DNA from: Proteocatella sphenisci DSM 23131
GTDB lineage: Bacteria; Bacillota; Clostridia; Peptostreptococcales; Filifactoraceae
Assembly: GCF_000423525.1 (NCBI RefSeq)
Contig: NZ_AUID01000009.1
Span: 31,414-95,413 of the forward strand
Length of the DNA: 64,000 nucleotides
Reading direction: 5' to 3'
Within the stretch, counting starts at the first letter, position 1; each line of letters starts with the position of its first letter. The notes beneath the pieces are model-generated. The model did not search any database. It worked only from the letters and a program-made list of their open reading frames with translations, and was not told where the DNA came from. This document shows positions 44,118-53,295 of this stretch, piece by piece. The position numbers and the translations under genes are program-made.

Positions 44118-44429
44118 TTGATAAAAGGAACAATCGACAGGTTTGAAGGCCAATATGCTCTTGTAGAAATAGCTTATGAAGAAATATTCTTTATTGATAT
44201 TCTTTCTGAGAATTTTACAGTTTTACCATCTGAAGGAGATATTATAATAATTGAATCCATAAAGGGTATTTCTGTTTCAGATGAATATGGGTTTGTTTCA
44301 GATGAGGTCAAAAAAATCCTCTGTATGCTTGAAAATCCTGTAGAGACCCTGATTTTAATAGATAAAGATCAGACCGAGGAAAGAAAGAGTCGCATCGAAA
44401 AATTGGCTTCGGAGCTTTTTGAAGATTAA
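44118..44429 (+). CDS. DUF3006-family protein
   Basis: 103-residue acidic protein beginning IKGTIDRFEGQYALVEI, the hallmark of DUF3006, with a predicted small beta-barrel at residues 1-70 and a charged helical tail. DUF3006 genes often sit beside ComEC-type hydrolase genes and have no known function. The TTG start at 44118 follows GGGG and lies 2 nt after the hydrolase stop, pointing to translational coupling. Confidence 0.8.
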   Translation: MIKGTIDRFEGQYALVEIAYEEIFFIDILSENFTVLPSEGDIIIIESIKGISVSDEYGFVSDEVKKILCMLENPVETLILIDKDQTEERKSRIEKLASELFED

Positions 44430-44507
44430 ATATAAGATTAAGATAAAAAAAGATATAGTAATAGTAGTAAATTATACTATCTATCCTATATCCATTATAC
44501 TCCCTTT

Positions 44508-44552
44508 AAAAAAGCCTGTGCATAAACACTGTTCTTATGCACAGGCTTTTTC
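44508..44552. terminator. Strong bidirectional terminator between the DUF3006 and tcdA genes
   Basis: AAAAAGCCTGTGCATAA pairs perfectly with TTATGCACAGGCTTTTT around a 9-nt loop, with T runs on both strands. It serves the converging operons on either side. Confidence 0.95.
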
Positions 44553-44573
44553 CTGTAAGTTATTATTTATGAT

Positions 44574-45281
44574 TTATATTTCTCCTGCAAGCTTTCTTAT
44601 TACAAAGGACGCCATAAAGAGGCCTCCTACAGAGGGTACAAAGGCGCAGCTTGCTGCAACCTCACGTTTGCCAGAAGAAGGTATACTCTCCACTGGCTTT
44701 CTTGCTTCTTCTGTTGAATATACAACGTCAAGATTAATTATTCCTCTGTCACGCAGCTCTTTTCTCATTACTTTTGCAAGTGGACACATGCTGGTCTTTG
44801 AAAGATCCGTAATCTGTATTTTTGAAGGGTCTGTCTTGTTTCCCATACCCATAGAGCTAATTACAGGAATCCCTTTGTCTATGCAGGTTTTTATCAAGTG
44901 TATCTTAGATGTAACTATGTCTATTGCGTCTACTACATAGTCATATTTTGCTTTGAAAAAATCTCCACTGTTTTCAGGAAGGTATTTTTGCGAAAAGATA
45001 TTAATCTTCAAATTGGGATTTATAGACAAAAGCCTCTCTTTCATAACTTCAGTCTTTAATTCTCCAACTGTGGATAAGAGTGCTGGTATCTGCCTGTTTA
45101 AATTTGTGATATCCACAGTGTCAAAATCTACCAGAGTCACTTCACCTACTCCACTTCTTACAATAGCTTCGGCAGAAAAACTGCCTACTCCACCCACCCC
45201 AAATATTGCTACATGAGAATTTTTTAATATTTCCATGGCATCTGCGCCAAATAGGAGATATGTCCTAAAAAACTGTTCCAT
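44574..45281 (-). CDS. tcdA: tRNA threonylcarbamoyladenosine dehydratase (TcdA, ThiF/E1-like)
   Basis: ATP-dependent enzyme that cyclises t6A37 of tRNA to ct6A. It is an E1-like fold protein: QFFRTYLLFGADAMEIL at the start, VAIFGVGGVGSFSAEAIVRS as nucleotide loop, VDFDTVDITNLNRQ, and YVVDAIDIVTSKIHLI. The closing PSVGGLFMASFVIRKL is typical of TcdA. At 235 residues it is slightly short but complete. GGAGG precedes the start. It follows tmcAL, another tRNA-modification gene, by 11 nt. Confidence 0.9.
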   Translation of the reverse strand: MEQFFRTYLLFGADAMEILKNSHVAIFGVGGVGSFSAEAIVRSGVGEVTLVDFDTVDITNLNRQIPALLSTVGELKTEVMKERLLSINPNLKINIFSQKYLPENSGDFFKAKYDYVVDAIDIVTSKIHLIKTCIDKGIPVISSMGMGNKTDPSKIQITDLSKTSMCPLAKVMRKELRDRGIINLDVVYSTEEARKPVESIPSSGKREVAASCAFVPSVGGLFMASFVIRKLAGEI

Positions 45282-45292
45282 TCTTCCTCCAA

Positions 45293-46591
45293 TTACTTGT
45301 TTTTTATATATACAGGTGACATAAGCATGTCACTTCCTGCTCTGACTTCTTTTTTATATGCCCTGTATTTAGAGTAATACATATTATTTGCAATCCTGTC
45401 ATAGCTGAGCTTTATCTCCTGAAGCTCAGATGCTGGCTTAAAGGACGCCGCTTTATTAATGATATCTATTTTTTCATTTTTTACGTTCTCATTTATCTGT
45501 TTTAAAAGGCTTCTTCCCTGATCATTAAATGCCAGGACTCTGGCATATGGCCTTTGAGACGAATCTACCTCAGCATACTCTTGCGATTTTCCAAGGATTC
45601 TGTGCATGTCTGATTTTGTAATACCTATAAGAATGTTCAGCAAAGTTCTTCTTATCCTTGTGCGAGTATATCTCTTTGTCTTTACTTTTTCTATCAGGTC
45701 TTCCAAACTATAACAAGTCAGGATATTTTTAAGTATGAGGTTTTCTATACCTTCATTTACTTCAAAATACTTTTTTATCTGGCACTCTTCTCTTAGTATA
45801 ATCAGCTTTAGCTCTTCATAAAAATCATCAAAACTGATGAGGTTATCTTCTGAGAAGCTCTGAGTGAGTTTTTGTGCCATGTCCTTTGTTGTTGATTTTT
45901 TCATAAGCTTATTCAGATCTGATATATCTTCTTGTTCATTCTTTTTTTCTCTTAAAACCTTTCTTATAGCGGTGGCACTTGGAAACATATTGTTGATATT
46001 TTCATCATTATAGGTACTGCTTATTCGCTTTATTGCAAAAGGCTTGATACTGCTTTTTATCAACTTGAGGTTTTTAAGATATTCTATTGCGAGTATATCA
46101 TTTGAAGCCGATATTATTTCCTCAGCATGGTTTTCCTCAATGCTCTTTGAAAGAGCTCTTTGCCTGGCGAGTGGAAAACTGATTCCCTCTGACAAAAAAA
46201 ATTTGAGGTTTTTCTGGAATTCTTCACCTTCATCTGAAAGTATAGCTGCCACGTCCCTTATGAGATTTATATCTGCACTTTCTGATCCAAATGCCAGAAA
46301 ATCAACTACTCCGAGTGCATCAAGTATCTCTATACTTCCTCTTGCAAATATCTCTGCACTCTGACAACTGTAGCATACCGGAATTTCAAGTACCAGGTCT
46401 GCACCATTTTTTATGGCTTCCTGGGCTCTTATGAATTTGTCCGTTACTGCCATATCCCCTCTTTGAACAAGGTTTCCGCTCATTACTGCTATCACACAGT
46501 CCGCCCCGGTTTCTTCTTTTGATTTTTGAATATGGTATCTGTGTCCAAGGTGAAAAGGATTATATTCAGCTACTATCCCAACAACTTTCAT
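45293..46591 (-). CDS. tmcAL: tRNA(Met) cytidine acetate ligase TmcAL
   Basis: Makes N4-acetylcytidine at the wobble position of elongator tRNA-Met from acetate and ATP. The N-terminal nucleotidyltransferase fold carries GIVAEYNPFHLGHRYHIQ (HxGH), VMSGNLVQRGD and EIPVCYSCQSAEIFARG. The C-terminal half contains KRYTRTRIRRTLLNILIGI, the RNA-binding part. Start at 46591, 5 nt after GGAGG. About 432 residues, normal for the former YlbM family. Part of the recG-to-tcdA minus-strand cluster. Confidence 0.93.
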   Translation of the reverse strand: MKVVGIVAEYNPFHLGHRYHIQKSKEETGADCVIAVMSGNLVQRGDMAVTDKFIRAQEAIKNGADLVLEIPVCYSCQSAEIFARGSIEILDALGVVDFLAFGSESADINLIRDVAAILSDEGEEFQKNLKFFLSEGISFPLARQRALSKSIEENHAEEIISASNDILAIEYLKNLKLIKSSIKPFAIKRISSTYNDENINNMFPSATAIRKVLREKKNEQEDISDLNKLMKKSTTKDMAQKLTQSFSEDNLISFDDFYEELKLIILREECQIKKYFEVNEGIENLILKNILTCYSLEDLIEKVKTKRYTRTRIRRTLLNILIGITKSDMHRILGKSQEYAEVDSSQRPYARVLAFNDQGRSLLKQINENVKNEKIDIINKAASFKPASELQEIKLSYDRIANNMYYSKYRAYKKEVRAGSDMLMSPVYIKNK

Positions 46592-46652
46592 CAAATCCTC
46601 CATTTTTTATAATAAGAAAAAGACAAAAAAGAGCTATCTAAGCTCCTCTTTC

Positions 46653-47129
46653 CTACTGTTCTATGGCTTCTTCTTCGTCATCACCTATGAGCATATCACC
46701 GAGTTCTCTGTGGTTTGTGAGTACTTTTTCAGTCAGCCCCTTCATATCCTTAGACACTTTTTTAAGTATTTCCTGAGAATATCTTACAGCTCCGTTTCTA
46801 AGCTCTTTAGCATCATATTCCGCCTCTGCCACAATGTTTTCTGCTTTTTTGTATGCAGCTTGAGTTATACTGTCTTCTTCTACAATTTCTTCTGCATTTT
46901 TTTTGGCATCTGCTATTATCTTTTCTGCCTCTTCTTGTGCATCATAAATTATTCTTTGTCTCTCCTGGCTTATCCACTCTGCCTGCTTGAAATCATCAGG
47001 AAGTCCGATTCTTATGTCAGTTATCAGTTCCATTGCTCTGTTTTTATCGATACTTGCCTTATTTCCAAATACACTTCTGGAATTTTCTATCATTTCTTCA
47101 AGCTGATTTAATATACCGAGTACTTCCAT
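46653..47129 (-). CDS. Coiled-coil protein of unknown function between coaD and tmcAL
   Basis: 158 residues, almost entirely helical and highly charged. Residues about 50-120 contain the heptad-like, alanine- and glutamate-rich stretches AQEEAEKIIADAKKNAEE and KKAENIVAEAEYDAKELRN, which resemble ATP-synthase b/E-type stalks and DivIVA-like proteins. No membrane segment or catalytic motif. It lies 4 nt after coaD, a position where Clostridia often have such a gene. The function is not known. Confidence 0.7.
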   Translation of the reverse strand: MEVLGILNQLEEMIENSRSVFGNKASIDKNRAMELITDIRIGLPDDFKQAEWISQERQRIIYDAQEEAEKIIADAKKNAEEIVEEDSITQAAYKKAENIVAEAEYDAKELRNGAVRYSQEILKKVSKDMKGLTEKVLTNHRELGDMLIGDDEEEAIEQ

Positions 47130-47133
47130 TTTA

Positions 47134-47622
47134 TTAACCCTCCCCGAACACCTGTTTCAATTTATCATCAACACTTTTAGGCACTATTTCAGATATATCT
47201 CCCCCAAACTTAGCTACTTCTTTTACTACGCTTGAACTCAGGAACGAATATTTGGTATTTGTCATCAAAAATATGGTTTCTACATTCTTATTTAAATTTC
47301 GATTCATCTGAGCAATCTGCATTTCGTACTCGTAATCAGAAACTGCTCTGAGTCCTCTTATTATTACCTTTATATCTTTTTCCCTGCAGTATTCTACAAG
47401 CAGTCCTCCAAAAAAATCTACTTTTACATTTGTGAAGCTTGCTGTCTCTATCTTTAGTATTTCCAGTCTCTCTTCAAAGCTGAGAAGCCCTTTTTTACTT
47501 GTATTTACAAGTAAGGCTACCGTTACTTCATCATACATATCAGAGGCTCTCTTTATTATGTCAATATGACCATTTGTAAGTGGGTCAAAACTTCCTGGAT
47601 ATACTGCTTTTTTTTTATTCAT
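47134..47622 (-). CDS. coaD: Phosphopantetheine adenylyltransferase
   Basis: Penultimate step of coenzyme A synthesis. AVYPGSFDPLTNGHIDIIKRA contains the TNGH nucleotidyltransferase motif; IRGLRAVSDYEYEMQIAQMN and FLSSSVVKEVAKFGGD complete the active site. 162 residues, normal. It overlaps the end of rsmD by 8 bp, the standard Firmicute pairing. Confidence 0.97.
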   Translation of the reverse strand: MNKKKAVYPGSFDPLTNGHIDIIKRASDMYDEVTVALLVNTSKKGLLSFEERLEILKIETASFTNVKVDFFGGLLVEYCREKDIKVIIRGLRAVSDYEYEMQIAQMNRNLNKNVETIFLMTNTKYSFLSSSVVKEVAKFGGDISEIVPKSVDDKLKQVFGEG

Positions 47623-48172
47623 TGGCTACTCCATAAAATGTGATTTTTGTTGCCGCATAATTTTTTTCTTTTGTCTTTACAAATTTTCCTATGCTCTCAG
47701 GGGTTTCTTCACCTCTGTCAGTTTCAACTATGATAGTTCCTTCATCTTGCATTATATTGTATTTTCCCAATTGTTGCAAGATTTTTTGAACAATTCCCTT
47801 ATTGTATGGAGGGTCCAGATATATTATGTCAAATTTAACATTTTGTCTTTCGAACTGTTCAAGCGCCTTTTGTGCATCCAGGTTGTGGACTGATGCCGCG
47901 TCTTCAAGTCTTGCACTTTTTATGTTATAAAGTGTCAACTCATAAGACTTTACATCATTGTCCACAAAGTATACTTTTTTGGCGCCTCTTGAAAGTGCCT
48001 CTATACCTACCGCTCCCGTACCTGAAAAAAGATCTAAAAATACAGAATCTCTGATTCCCATACCTATCATGTTATATAGATTCTCCCTTACCCTGTCAAG
48101 AGTAGGTCTTATATGGTCTCCTTCTGGTGTCTTTAGTTTCTTCCCTCTTGCTTTTCCTGAAATTATTCTCAT
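47615..48172 (-). CDS. rsmD: 16S rRNA (guanine966-N2)-methyltransferase RsmD
   Basis: S-adenosylmethionine-dependent methyltransferase acting on 16S rRNA. RIISGKARGKKLKTPEG at the start, FLDLFSGTGAVGIEALSRGA as cofactor-binding loop and IIYLDPPYNKG as the catalytic DPPY motif. 185 residues. It lies 24 nt after recG and overlaps coaD. Confidence 0.95.
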   Translation of the reverse strand: MRIISGKARGKKLKTPEGDHIRPTLDRVRENLYNMIGMGIRDSVFLDLFSGTGAVGIEALSRGAKKVYFVDNDVKSYELTLYNIKSARLEDAASVHNLDAQKALEQFERQNVKFDIIYLDPPYNKGIVQKILQQLGKYNIMQDEGTIIVETDRGEETPESIGKFVKTKEKNYAATKITFYGVANE

Positions 48173-48196
48173 TATGGTCTCCTGTATATAAGCAGC

Positions 48197-50251
48197 TTAA
48201 TTAAGCGCTATAGTCTTTATTTCTTTTTCAAATTTCACTTTGACTCTTTGCATTACTTTATCTTTTTCTGCGCTTGTGTGGGATGATTCATCATCTATAA
48301 GAATTCTCGCATCTTCTTGGGCCCGATGTAATATATTCATATGTTTTACCAGGTCTGCAATCTTAAATTCAGGCAAGCCATGCTGCCTTAATCCAAACAT
48401 TTCGCCTGGCCCTCTGAGTATCAAATCTTTTTCAGATATAACAAATCCGTTGTTAGTCTCTGTCATTATCTTCATCCTCTGTTTAAGTATATCTGAGTTG
48501 CCTTGATAAATCAATATGCAATGAGATTCTTCGGTTCCTCTTCCTACTCTTCCTCTTAGCTGATGAAGTTGTGAAAGTCCAAACCTTTGAGCATCTTCTA
48601 TTACCATGACTGTTGCATTTGGGACATTTATCCCAACTTCTATTACAGTTGTAGAGACCAACACTTCTATTTTTTTGTCTTCGAATTCCTCCATTATCTG
48701 AGCCTTATCTCTTGCTTTCATCTTCCCATGAAGTAGTCCTACTCTATAGTTGCTAAACTGATTTTGGCTAAGCTCATCAAATAATTCCTGGGCAGATTTT
48801 ATATCCAGATCTTCACTTTCTTCTACAAGCGGGCATACTATATAGACCTGTCTGCCTTTTTGTATTTCTTCAGTGCATCTGTCATAAGCATTTTTTCTCA
48901 GATTCTTTCTTATTGCAATAGTTTCAATTGGCTTTCTTCCTTTTGGCATCTCATCTATAAGCGATACATCCAGATCTCCTTGTATTATCATTGAAAGGGT
49001 TCTTGGAATAGGGGTAGCTGTCATTACAAGTACATGTGGCATTATTTCATAACTGCTGTAAAGACTGTTCCTCTGCTTTACTCCAAACCTGTGCTGCTCA
49101 TCTGTTATTGCAAGCGCAAGTTTTTCAAAGTTCACCTGATCTTGTATTATAGCATGGGTGCCTATTACGAAATCACAGTCGTGACCCGATATCTCCTTAT
49201 AGATTTTTTCTTTTTCTTTTTTAGGAGTGCTTCCTGTTAAGAGTCTTATTCTTATACCTGTATTCTTGAACAGGTCCAGTGCACTTTGATAATGCTGCTT
49301 TGCAAGTATTTCTGTAGGTACCATAAGCGTACTTTGAAAGCCATTTAAAAAGGCATTGTATATGCTGTAAAAAGCAACTATAGTCTTTCCACTTCCCACA
49401 TCTCCTTGCACAAGTCTTTGCATAGGGATATCCCTGTCCATGTCTCTTTTAATTTCATCTATTACTTTTTTCTGGGCGAGCGTTAATTCAAAAGGAAGTT
49501 CTGATATAAATAAATCCAGCTGAGAAAGGGGCGTTATCCTGTAAGTATTGTGTTGCTGAGTAAATTTTTTCATCATCAGAAGATAGAGCTGAAGCATGAA
49601 GAATTCTTGATATATGAGCCTGAATCTAGCTATTTTAAGGGTGTCTATAGTTGCCGGAAAGTGTATGTTTTTAAGAGCATATTCAAGTGGGCATATATGG
49701 TGTTTTTCAAGAAATTCCAAGGGAACATATTCCATTTCGCTGAAAGAAATCTTGGACAGAGAGTCTTTTAGAGATTTCTGGATTTCTGGATTAGTCAGTC
49801 CATGCGTTAGATTATAGACTGGGTATATCATGTTAGTCAGGTTGTTTTCTCCAAATTTTTCTATGTCTGGGGCATTAAATTCGAGTCTGCCAAATACTTT
49901 TTTTGCTTTTCCATAGAATGAGATTTTGTCTCCTACATTAAATTTATCTTTTATATACTCGTTGTTGAATATAGTGAGAAAAGCTCCTTCGTTGCCTTGC
50001 CTGACAACAACTTTTATTATTGTCATGTTTCTTTTTGGAGTACTCTTTTCAAAATTTACTATAGTTCCATAAGAGCATACTTTTTCATCATTGGCTATTT
50101 CATCAAAGCGTTTAACTGTGGTTCTGTCTTCGTATCTGGCTGGGAAATGATACAGCAGTTCTTCTACTGTCTCTATATTCAATTTTTTGTATTTCTGGGA
50201 TTTTTTTTCTCCTACGCCCTTGACATACATTATAGAATCTCCTGGTCTCAT
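48197..50251 (-). CDS. recG: ATP-dependent DNA helicase RecG
   Basis: Branch-migration helicase that processes stalled forks and recombination junctions. The N-terminal wedge/OB domain (about 1-230) is followed by two helicase lobes: RLVQGDVGSGKTIVAFYSI (Walker A, near residue 285), ITDEQHRFGVKQR (DExH-type box) and MTATPIPRTLSM in lobe 1, then VSTTVIEVGINVPNA and QLHQLRGRVGRG in lobe 2, and the C-terminal RDRGEMFG-like GPGEMFGLRQHG. 684 residues, full length. GGGAG precedes the start. First gene of recG-rsmD-coaD-orf-tmcAL-tcdA. Confidence 0.96.
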   Translation of the reverse strand: MRPGDSIMYVKGVGEKKSQKYKKLNIETVEELLYHFPARYEDRTTVKRFDEIANDEKVCSYGTIVNFEKSTPKRNMTIIKVVVRQGNEGAFLTIFNNEYIKDKFNVGDKISFYGKAKKVFGRLEFNAPDIEKFGENNLTNMIYPVYNLTHGLTNPEIQKSLKDSLSKISFSEMEYVPLEFLEKHHICPLEYALKNIHFPATIDTLKIARFRLIYQEFFMLQLYLLMMKKFTQQHNTYRITPLSQLDLFISELPFELTLAQKKVIDEIKRDMDRDIPMQRLVQGDVGSGKTIVAFYSIYNAFLNGFQSTLMVPTEILAKQHYQSALDLFKNTGIRIRLLTGSTPKKEKEKIYKEISGHDCDFVIGTHAIIQDQVNFEKLALAITDEQHRFGVKQRNSLYSSYEIMPHVLVMTATPIPRTLSMIIQGDLDVSLIDEMPKGRKPIETIAIRKNLRKNAYDRCTEEIQKGRQVYIVCPLVEESEDLDIKSAQELFDELSQNQFSNYRVGLLHGKMKARDKAQIMEEFEDKKIEVLVSTTVIEVGINVPNATVMVIEDAQRFGLSQLHQLRGRVGRGTEESHCILIYQGNSDILKQRMKIMTETNNGFVISEKDLILRGPGEMFGLRQHGLPEFKIADLVKHMNILHRAQEDARILIDDESSHTSAEKDKVMQRVKVKFEKEIKTIALN

Positions 50252-50295
50252 TTTTTCATCTCCCTTTGTAATTCCTGAATTTATCCACTATGTAT

Positions 50296-50324
50296 AGTTT
50301 ATACAAGCTTGGCCTCAAGGTCAA
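50296..50324 (-). promoter_or_regulatory. Promoter of the recG cluster
   Basis: TTGACC (50324-50319) and TAAACT (50301-50296) with a 17-nt spacer on the minus strand, about 45 nt before recG. Confidence 0.6.
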
Positions 50325-50338
50325 GTTAAGTTACATTA

Positions 50339-50374
50339 CAAAATCCACAAAGGGCATGCCCTTTGTGGATTTTT
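50339..50374 (-). terminator. Terminator of rplJ-rplL
   Basis: AAAATCCACAAAGGGC is followed immediately by its complement GCCCTTTGTGGATTTT, a near-perfect 34-bp palindrome just after rplL. T residues flank both strands. Confidence 0.9.
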
Positions 50375-50398
50375 GTTGTTAATATTGATAGTTTAAAA

Positions 50399-50761
50399 CT
50401 ATTTAACTTCTGCTTTTGCTCCAGCAGCTTCAAGTTCTTCAACCAATTTTTTAGCTTCGTCAGCAGATACGCCTTCTTTAATTGCTTTAGGTGCTCCATC
50501 AACAAGATCTTTAGCTTCTTTAAGACCTAGTCCAGTTATTCCTCTTACTACTTTGATAACTCCAACTTTTGAAGCTCCAGCTTCAAGAAGAATTACGTCA
50601 AACTCAGTCTTCTCTTCAGCAGCAGCAGAATCTCCAGCAGCAGCCATCATTACAGGAGCAGATGCAGATACACCGAATTTTTCTTCTGCAGCTTTAACTA
50701 GTTCGTTTAGCTCTAAAACTTTCATTTCTTCAATAGCTTGTAAAATTTGCTCTATAGTCAT
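50399..50761 (-). CDS. rplL: 50S ribosomal protein L7/L12
   Basis: Stalk protein that recruits translation factors. Residues 1-35 form the dimerisation domain ([20 protein letters not shown]), an alanine-rich hinge follows, and the C-terminal domain ([20 protein letters not shown]) ends in [13 protein letters not shown]. Start at 50761, 7 nt after GGAGGT; the GTG/ATG-like reading upstream includes that site. 120 residues. Confidence 0.98.
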   Translation of the reverse strand: MTIEQILQAIEEMKVLELNELVKAAEEKFGVSASAPVMMAAAGDSAAAEEKTEFDVILLEAGASKVGVIKVVRGITGLGLKEAKDLVDGAPKAIKEGVSADEAKKLVEELEAAGAKAEVK

Positions 50762-50823
50762 TTTATTTACCTCCATTATTTTTAAAATATCACATTTTAA
50801 TTAATATATTTTATTTTTATAAA

Positions 50824-51330
50824 TTAAGCGCCTTGTTCTTCTTTTTGCTTTGCAAGTGCATCAAGCATATATACAAAGTTAGAAACTGGAGCTTTAAGAC
50901 TTCCAAGAAGCTTGGCAATAAGCTCTTCTCTTGATGGTATCTTAGAGATTTGAATCATTGCTTCTGCATCGTAGTACTCGCCCTCTACATAACCCATGTT
51001 GAATTCTAAAGCAGGGCATGTTTTAGAAAATTCTGCTACTATCTTTGCAGGCGTAACAGCATCTTCGTATCCGAATGCTATTGCGTTTGTTCCTACAAGA
51101 TTTACATCATCAAGCTTTTCAAGATTTCCTACTTGCACAGCAGCTCTTCTTACAAGTGTATTTTTGTATACTTTGTAATCAATACCTGCTTCTCTGAATT
51201 TATTTCTTAAGCTTGTAGCCTGGTCAACAGTAAGACCTTTGTAATTAACAACAACTATTGATTGCGCTCTTGCTAATTTGTCTGCTATCTCATCAACTAC
51301 AACCTGTTTGATTTCCATTGCTTTTGACAT
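50824..51330 (-). CDS. rplJ: 50S ribosomal protein L10
   Basis: Anchors L7/L12 on the ribosome. The 168-residue protein includes QSIVVVNYKGLTVDQATSLR, YKVYKNTLVRRA and the C-terminal helix FVYMLDALAKQKEEQGA that binds L12 dimers. The start at 51330 follows GGAGGT; the longer reading to 51399 is leader RNA. Controlled by the L10 leader. Confidence 0.98.
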   Translation of the reverse strand: MSKAMEIKQVVVDEIADKLARAQSIVVVNYKGLTVDQATSLRNKFREAGIDYKVYKNTLVRRAAVQVGNLEKLDDVNLVGTNAIAFGYEDAVTPAKIVAEFSKTCPALEFNMGYVEGEYYDAEAMIQISKIPSREELIAKLLGSLKAPVSNFVYMLDALAKQKEEQGA

Positions 51331-51360
51331 ATCTAGTACCTCCTTCTTCAGTATTTTATA

Positions 51361-51470
51361 CAAAAAAGCCTTCGCAGTCACGTAGACAATCGAAGGCATG
51401 AGTTCTATATAACAAACAACCTCGGCAGGATTTACTTTTTAACCTGCTGTCTACAGTGTACTATTTACTT
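51361..51470 (-). promoter_or_regulatory. L10 leader of rplJ-rplL with attenuator
   Basis: The minus-strand leader contains CAGCAGG/CCTGCCGAGG, then a hairpin GCCTTCG...CGAAGGC followed by TTTTTT (51397-51362). This is the layout of the Firmicute L10 leader, where the L10-L12 complex binds the first element and favours the terminator. Confidence 0.85.
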
Positions 51471-51482
51471 TTTAACTTTTTA

Positions 51483-51511
51483 AGTATACTATACTCTTTT
51501 TTGTTTGTCAA
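51483..51511 (-). promoter_or_regulatory. Promoter of rplJ-rplL
   Basis: TTGACA (51511-51506) and TATACT (51488-51483) with a 17-nt spacer, just after rplA. Confidence 0.88.
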
Positions 51512-51519
51512 CAATAAAA

Positions 51520-52218
51520 CTATTCGCTAACTCTTACAGGGTTAACTTTTACTCCAGGTCCCATTGTACTTGCGAATGTAACAGTCTTTAGGTACTGTCC
51601 TTTTGCTGCAGAAGGCTTAGCCTTTATTACTGCTTCGATAAGTGCGTGGAAATTTTCTGAAAGTTTTTCTTTACCGAAAGATACTTTTCCTACTGGTACG
51701 TGGATTATATTAGTTTTATCAAGTCTGTATTCAACTTTACCTGCTTTGATCTCTGCGATTGCTCTTTCAACATCAAATGTTACAGTTCCAGACTTAGGGT
51801 TTGGCATAAGGCCTTTAGGTCCTAATACTTTTCCTAGTCTTCCTACTACTCCCATCATATCCGGTGTAGCTACTATTACGTCGAATTCAAACCAGTTTTC
51901 GCCCTGGATTTTAGCTACAAGATCTTCAGCTCCAACAAAGTCTGCACCTGCTGCTTCTGCTTCTTTAGCTTTTTCACCTTTTGCGAATACAAGTACTCTC
52001 TTAGTTTTTCCTGTTCCGTGTGGAAGCACTATTGCTCCCCTAACTTGCTGATCTGCGTGTCTTGAATCTACGCCTAGCTTTATGTGAGCTTCAACAGTTT
52101 CATCAAACTTTGCTGATGCCACATCTACAACGATTCCAAGCGCCTCAGAAGCAACATATAAGTTTTGTCTGTCAAACTTTTTGATAGCTTCTTGGTACTT
52201 CTTAGGTTGTTTAGCCAT
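51520..52218 (-). CDS. rplA: 50S ribosomal protein L1
   Basis: L1-stalk protein and translational repressor of its own operon. Typical stretches: [60 protein letters not shown] and the C-terminal TMGPGVKVN. Start at 52218, 8 nt after GGAGG. 232 residues. Confidence 0.98.
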   Translation of the reverse strand: MAKQPKKYQEAIKKFDRQNLYVASEALGIVVDVASAKFDETVEAHIKLGVDSRHADQQVRGAIVLPHGTGKTKRVLVFAKGEKAKEAEAAGADFVGAEDLVAKIQGENWFEFDVIVATPDMMGVVGRLGKVLGPKGLMPNPKSGTVTFDVERAIAEIKAGKVEYRLDKTNIIHVPVGKVSFGKEKLSENFHALIEAVIKAKPSAAKGQYLKTVTFASTMGPGVKVNPVRVSE

Positions 52219-52234
52219 AATCATTTCCTCCTTT

Positions 52235-52270
52235 GTGGTAATAACGGTAAAATTTTATTTGCCTCCCACC
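52235..52270 (-). promoter_or_regulatory. Candidate L1-binding translational operator between rplK and rplA
   Basis: GGTGGGAGG at the 5' side and TTACCAC at the 3' side of this 36-nt segment can pair (GTGG/CCAC). They resemble the 23S rRNA site bound by L1. It lies directly before the rplA ribosome-binding site. Confidence 0.6.
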
Positions 52271-52291
52271 AATCTATATAAGCAAATAGAA

Positions 52292-52717
52292 TTAATCTTC
52301 TACAACGATTCCCATACTTCTTGCAGTTCCTGCAATCATTCTTACAGCAGCTTCAACACTTGCAGCGTTAAGGTCTGGCATCTTCATTTCTGCTATTTCC
52401 TTAACTTGTGCAGCTGTTATATTAGCTACTTTCTTCTTGTTTGGCTCTCCAGAACCTGACTCAATTTTGCATGCTTTCTTTATAAGAACAGCTGCTGGTG
52501 GAGTCTTAGTTATGAAAGAGAACGATCTGTCTTGATAAACAGTGATTACTACTGGTATTATAAGCCCAGCCTGATCAGCAGTCTTTGCATTATACTGCTT
52601 TGTAAACTCCATTATGTTAACTCCGTGCTGTCCAAGAGCCGGTCCTACCGGTGGCGCTGGAGTAGCTTTACCTGCTGGTATTTGAAGTTTTATTTGTCCA
52701 ATTACTTTTTTAGCCAT
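52292..52717 (-). CDS. rplK: 50S ribosomal protein L11
   Basis: Part of the GTPase-associated centre. 141 residues: [38 protein letters not shown] and the C-terminal RNA-binding part ending in [18 protein letters not shown] lies upstream. Confidence 0.98.
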   Translation of the reverse strand: MAKKVIGQIKLQIPAGKATPAPPVGPALGQHGVNIMEFTKQYNAKTADQAGLIIPVVITVYQDRSFSFITKTPPAAVLIKKACKIESGSGEPNKKKVANITAAQVKEIAEMKMPDLNAASVEAAVRMIAGTARSMGIVVED

Positions 52718-52746
52718 TTAATGACACCTCCTGTTATCCAAGTAGC

Positions 52747-53283
52747 TTAGCCTACTTTTCTTATCTGCGACATCTCTAATTCTAGCAATGTCTCTCTATC
52801 TCCGAACATAAATATCTTGATTTTAACAGTAGCATCATCAGGATTTATCTCTAGGACTGTTCCTTCAAAGTCTTTAAATGCTCCTGCCACTATCTCAACT
52901 TTATTCCCGATTTCAAAGTCTATTTCTAATACTGATGATTTGGTTTCTTTTTCAAGTCCCATATTATCTACTTCTTCAGGAGTAAGAGCTACCGGTTTAG
53001 AATTCGGTCCTACAAAGCCAGTAACACCTTTGGTGTTTCTTACGATATACCACGATTCGTCTGTTACTATCATTTTAACAAGACAATATCCTGGGAATAT
53101 CTTTCTCTGTTTTACTTTTTTCTTTCCGTTTTTAATTTCAATCAGCTCTTCAACTGGAACCGCAAGCTCTTGGATTATATCCTCCATATTTCGGTTCTTT
53201 ACAGATTTTTCAATAGTAGCTTTAACTTTGTTTTCGTGTCCGGAATAGGTATGAATGACATACCATTGTGCTTTTTCGCTCAA
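52747..53283 (-). CDS. nusG: Transcription termination/antitermination factor NusG
   Basis: Binds RNA polymerase and links it to the ribosome or Rho. N-terminal NGN domain (AQWYVIHTYSGHENKVKATI, KIFPGYCLVKMIVTDESWY) and C-terminal KOW domain (GNKVEIVAGAFKDFEGTVLE). 178 residues. It follows secE by 12 nt, the conserved pairing. Confidence 0.98.
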   Translation of the reverse strand: MSEKAQWYVIHTYSGHENKVKATIEKSVKNRNMEDIIQELAVPVEELIEIKNGKKKVKQRKIFPGYCLVKMIVTDESWYIVRNTKGVTGFVGPNSKPVALTPEEVDNMGLEKETKSSVLEIDFEIGNKVEIVAGAFKDFEGTVLEINPDDATVKIKIFMFGDRETLLELEMSQIRKVG

Positions 53284-53295
53284 GGTCAGCCCCCC

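Noticed and set aside
44452..44500. GATATAG...CTATATC inverted repeat after the DUF3006 gene
   Set aside because: Low-complexity AT-rich pairing next to a much stronger terminator; not convincing as a separate element.
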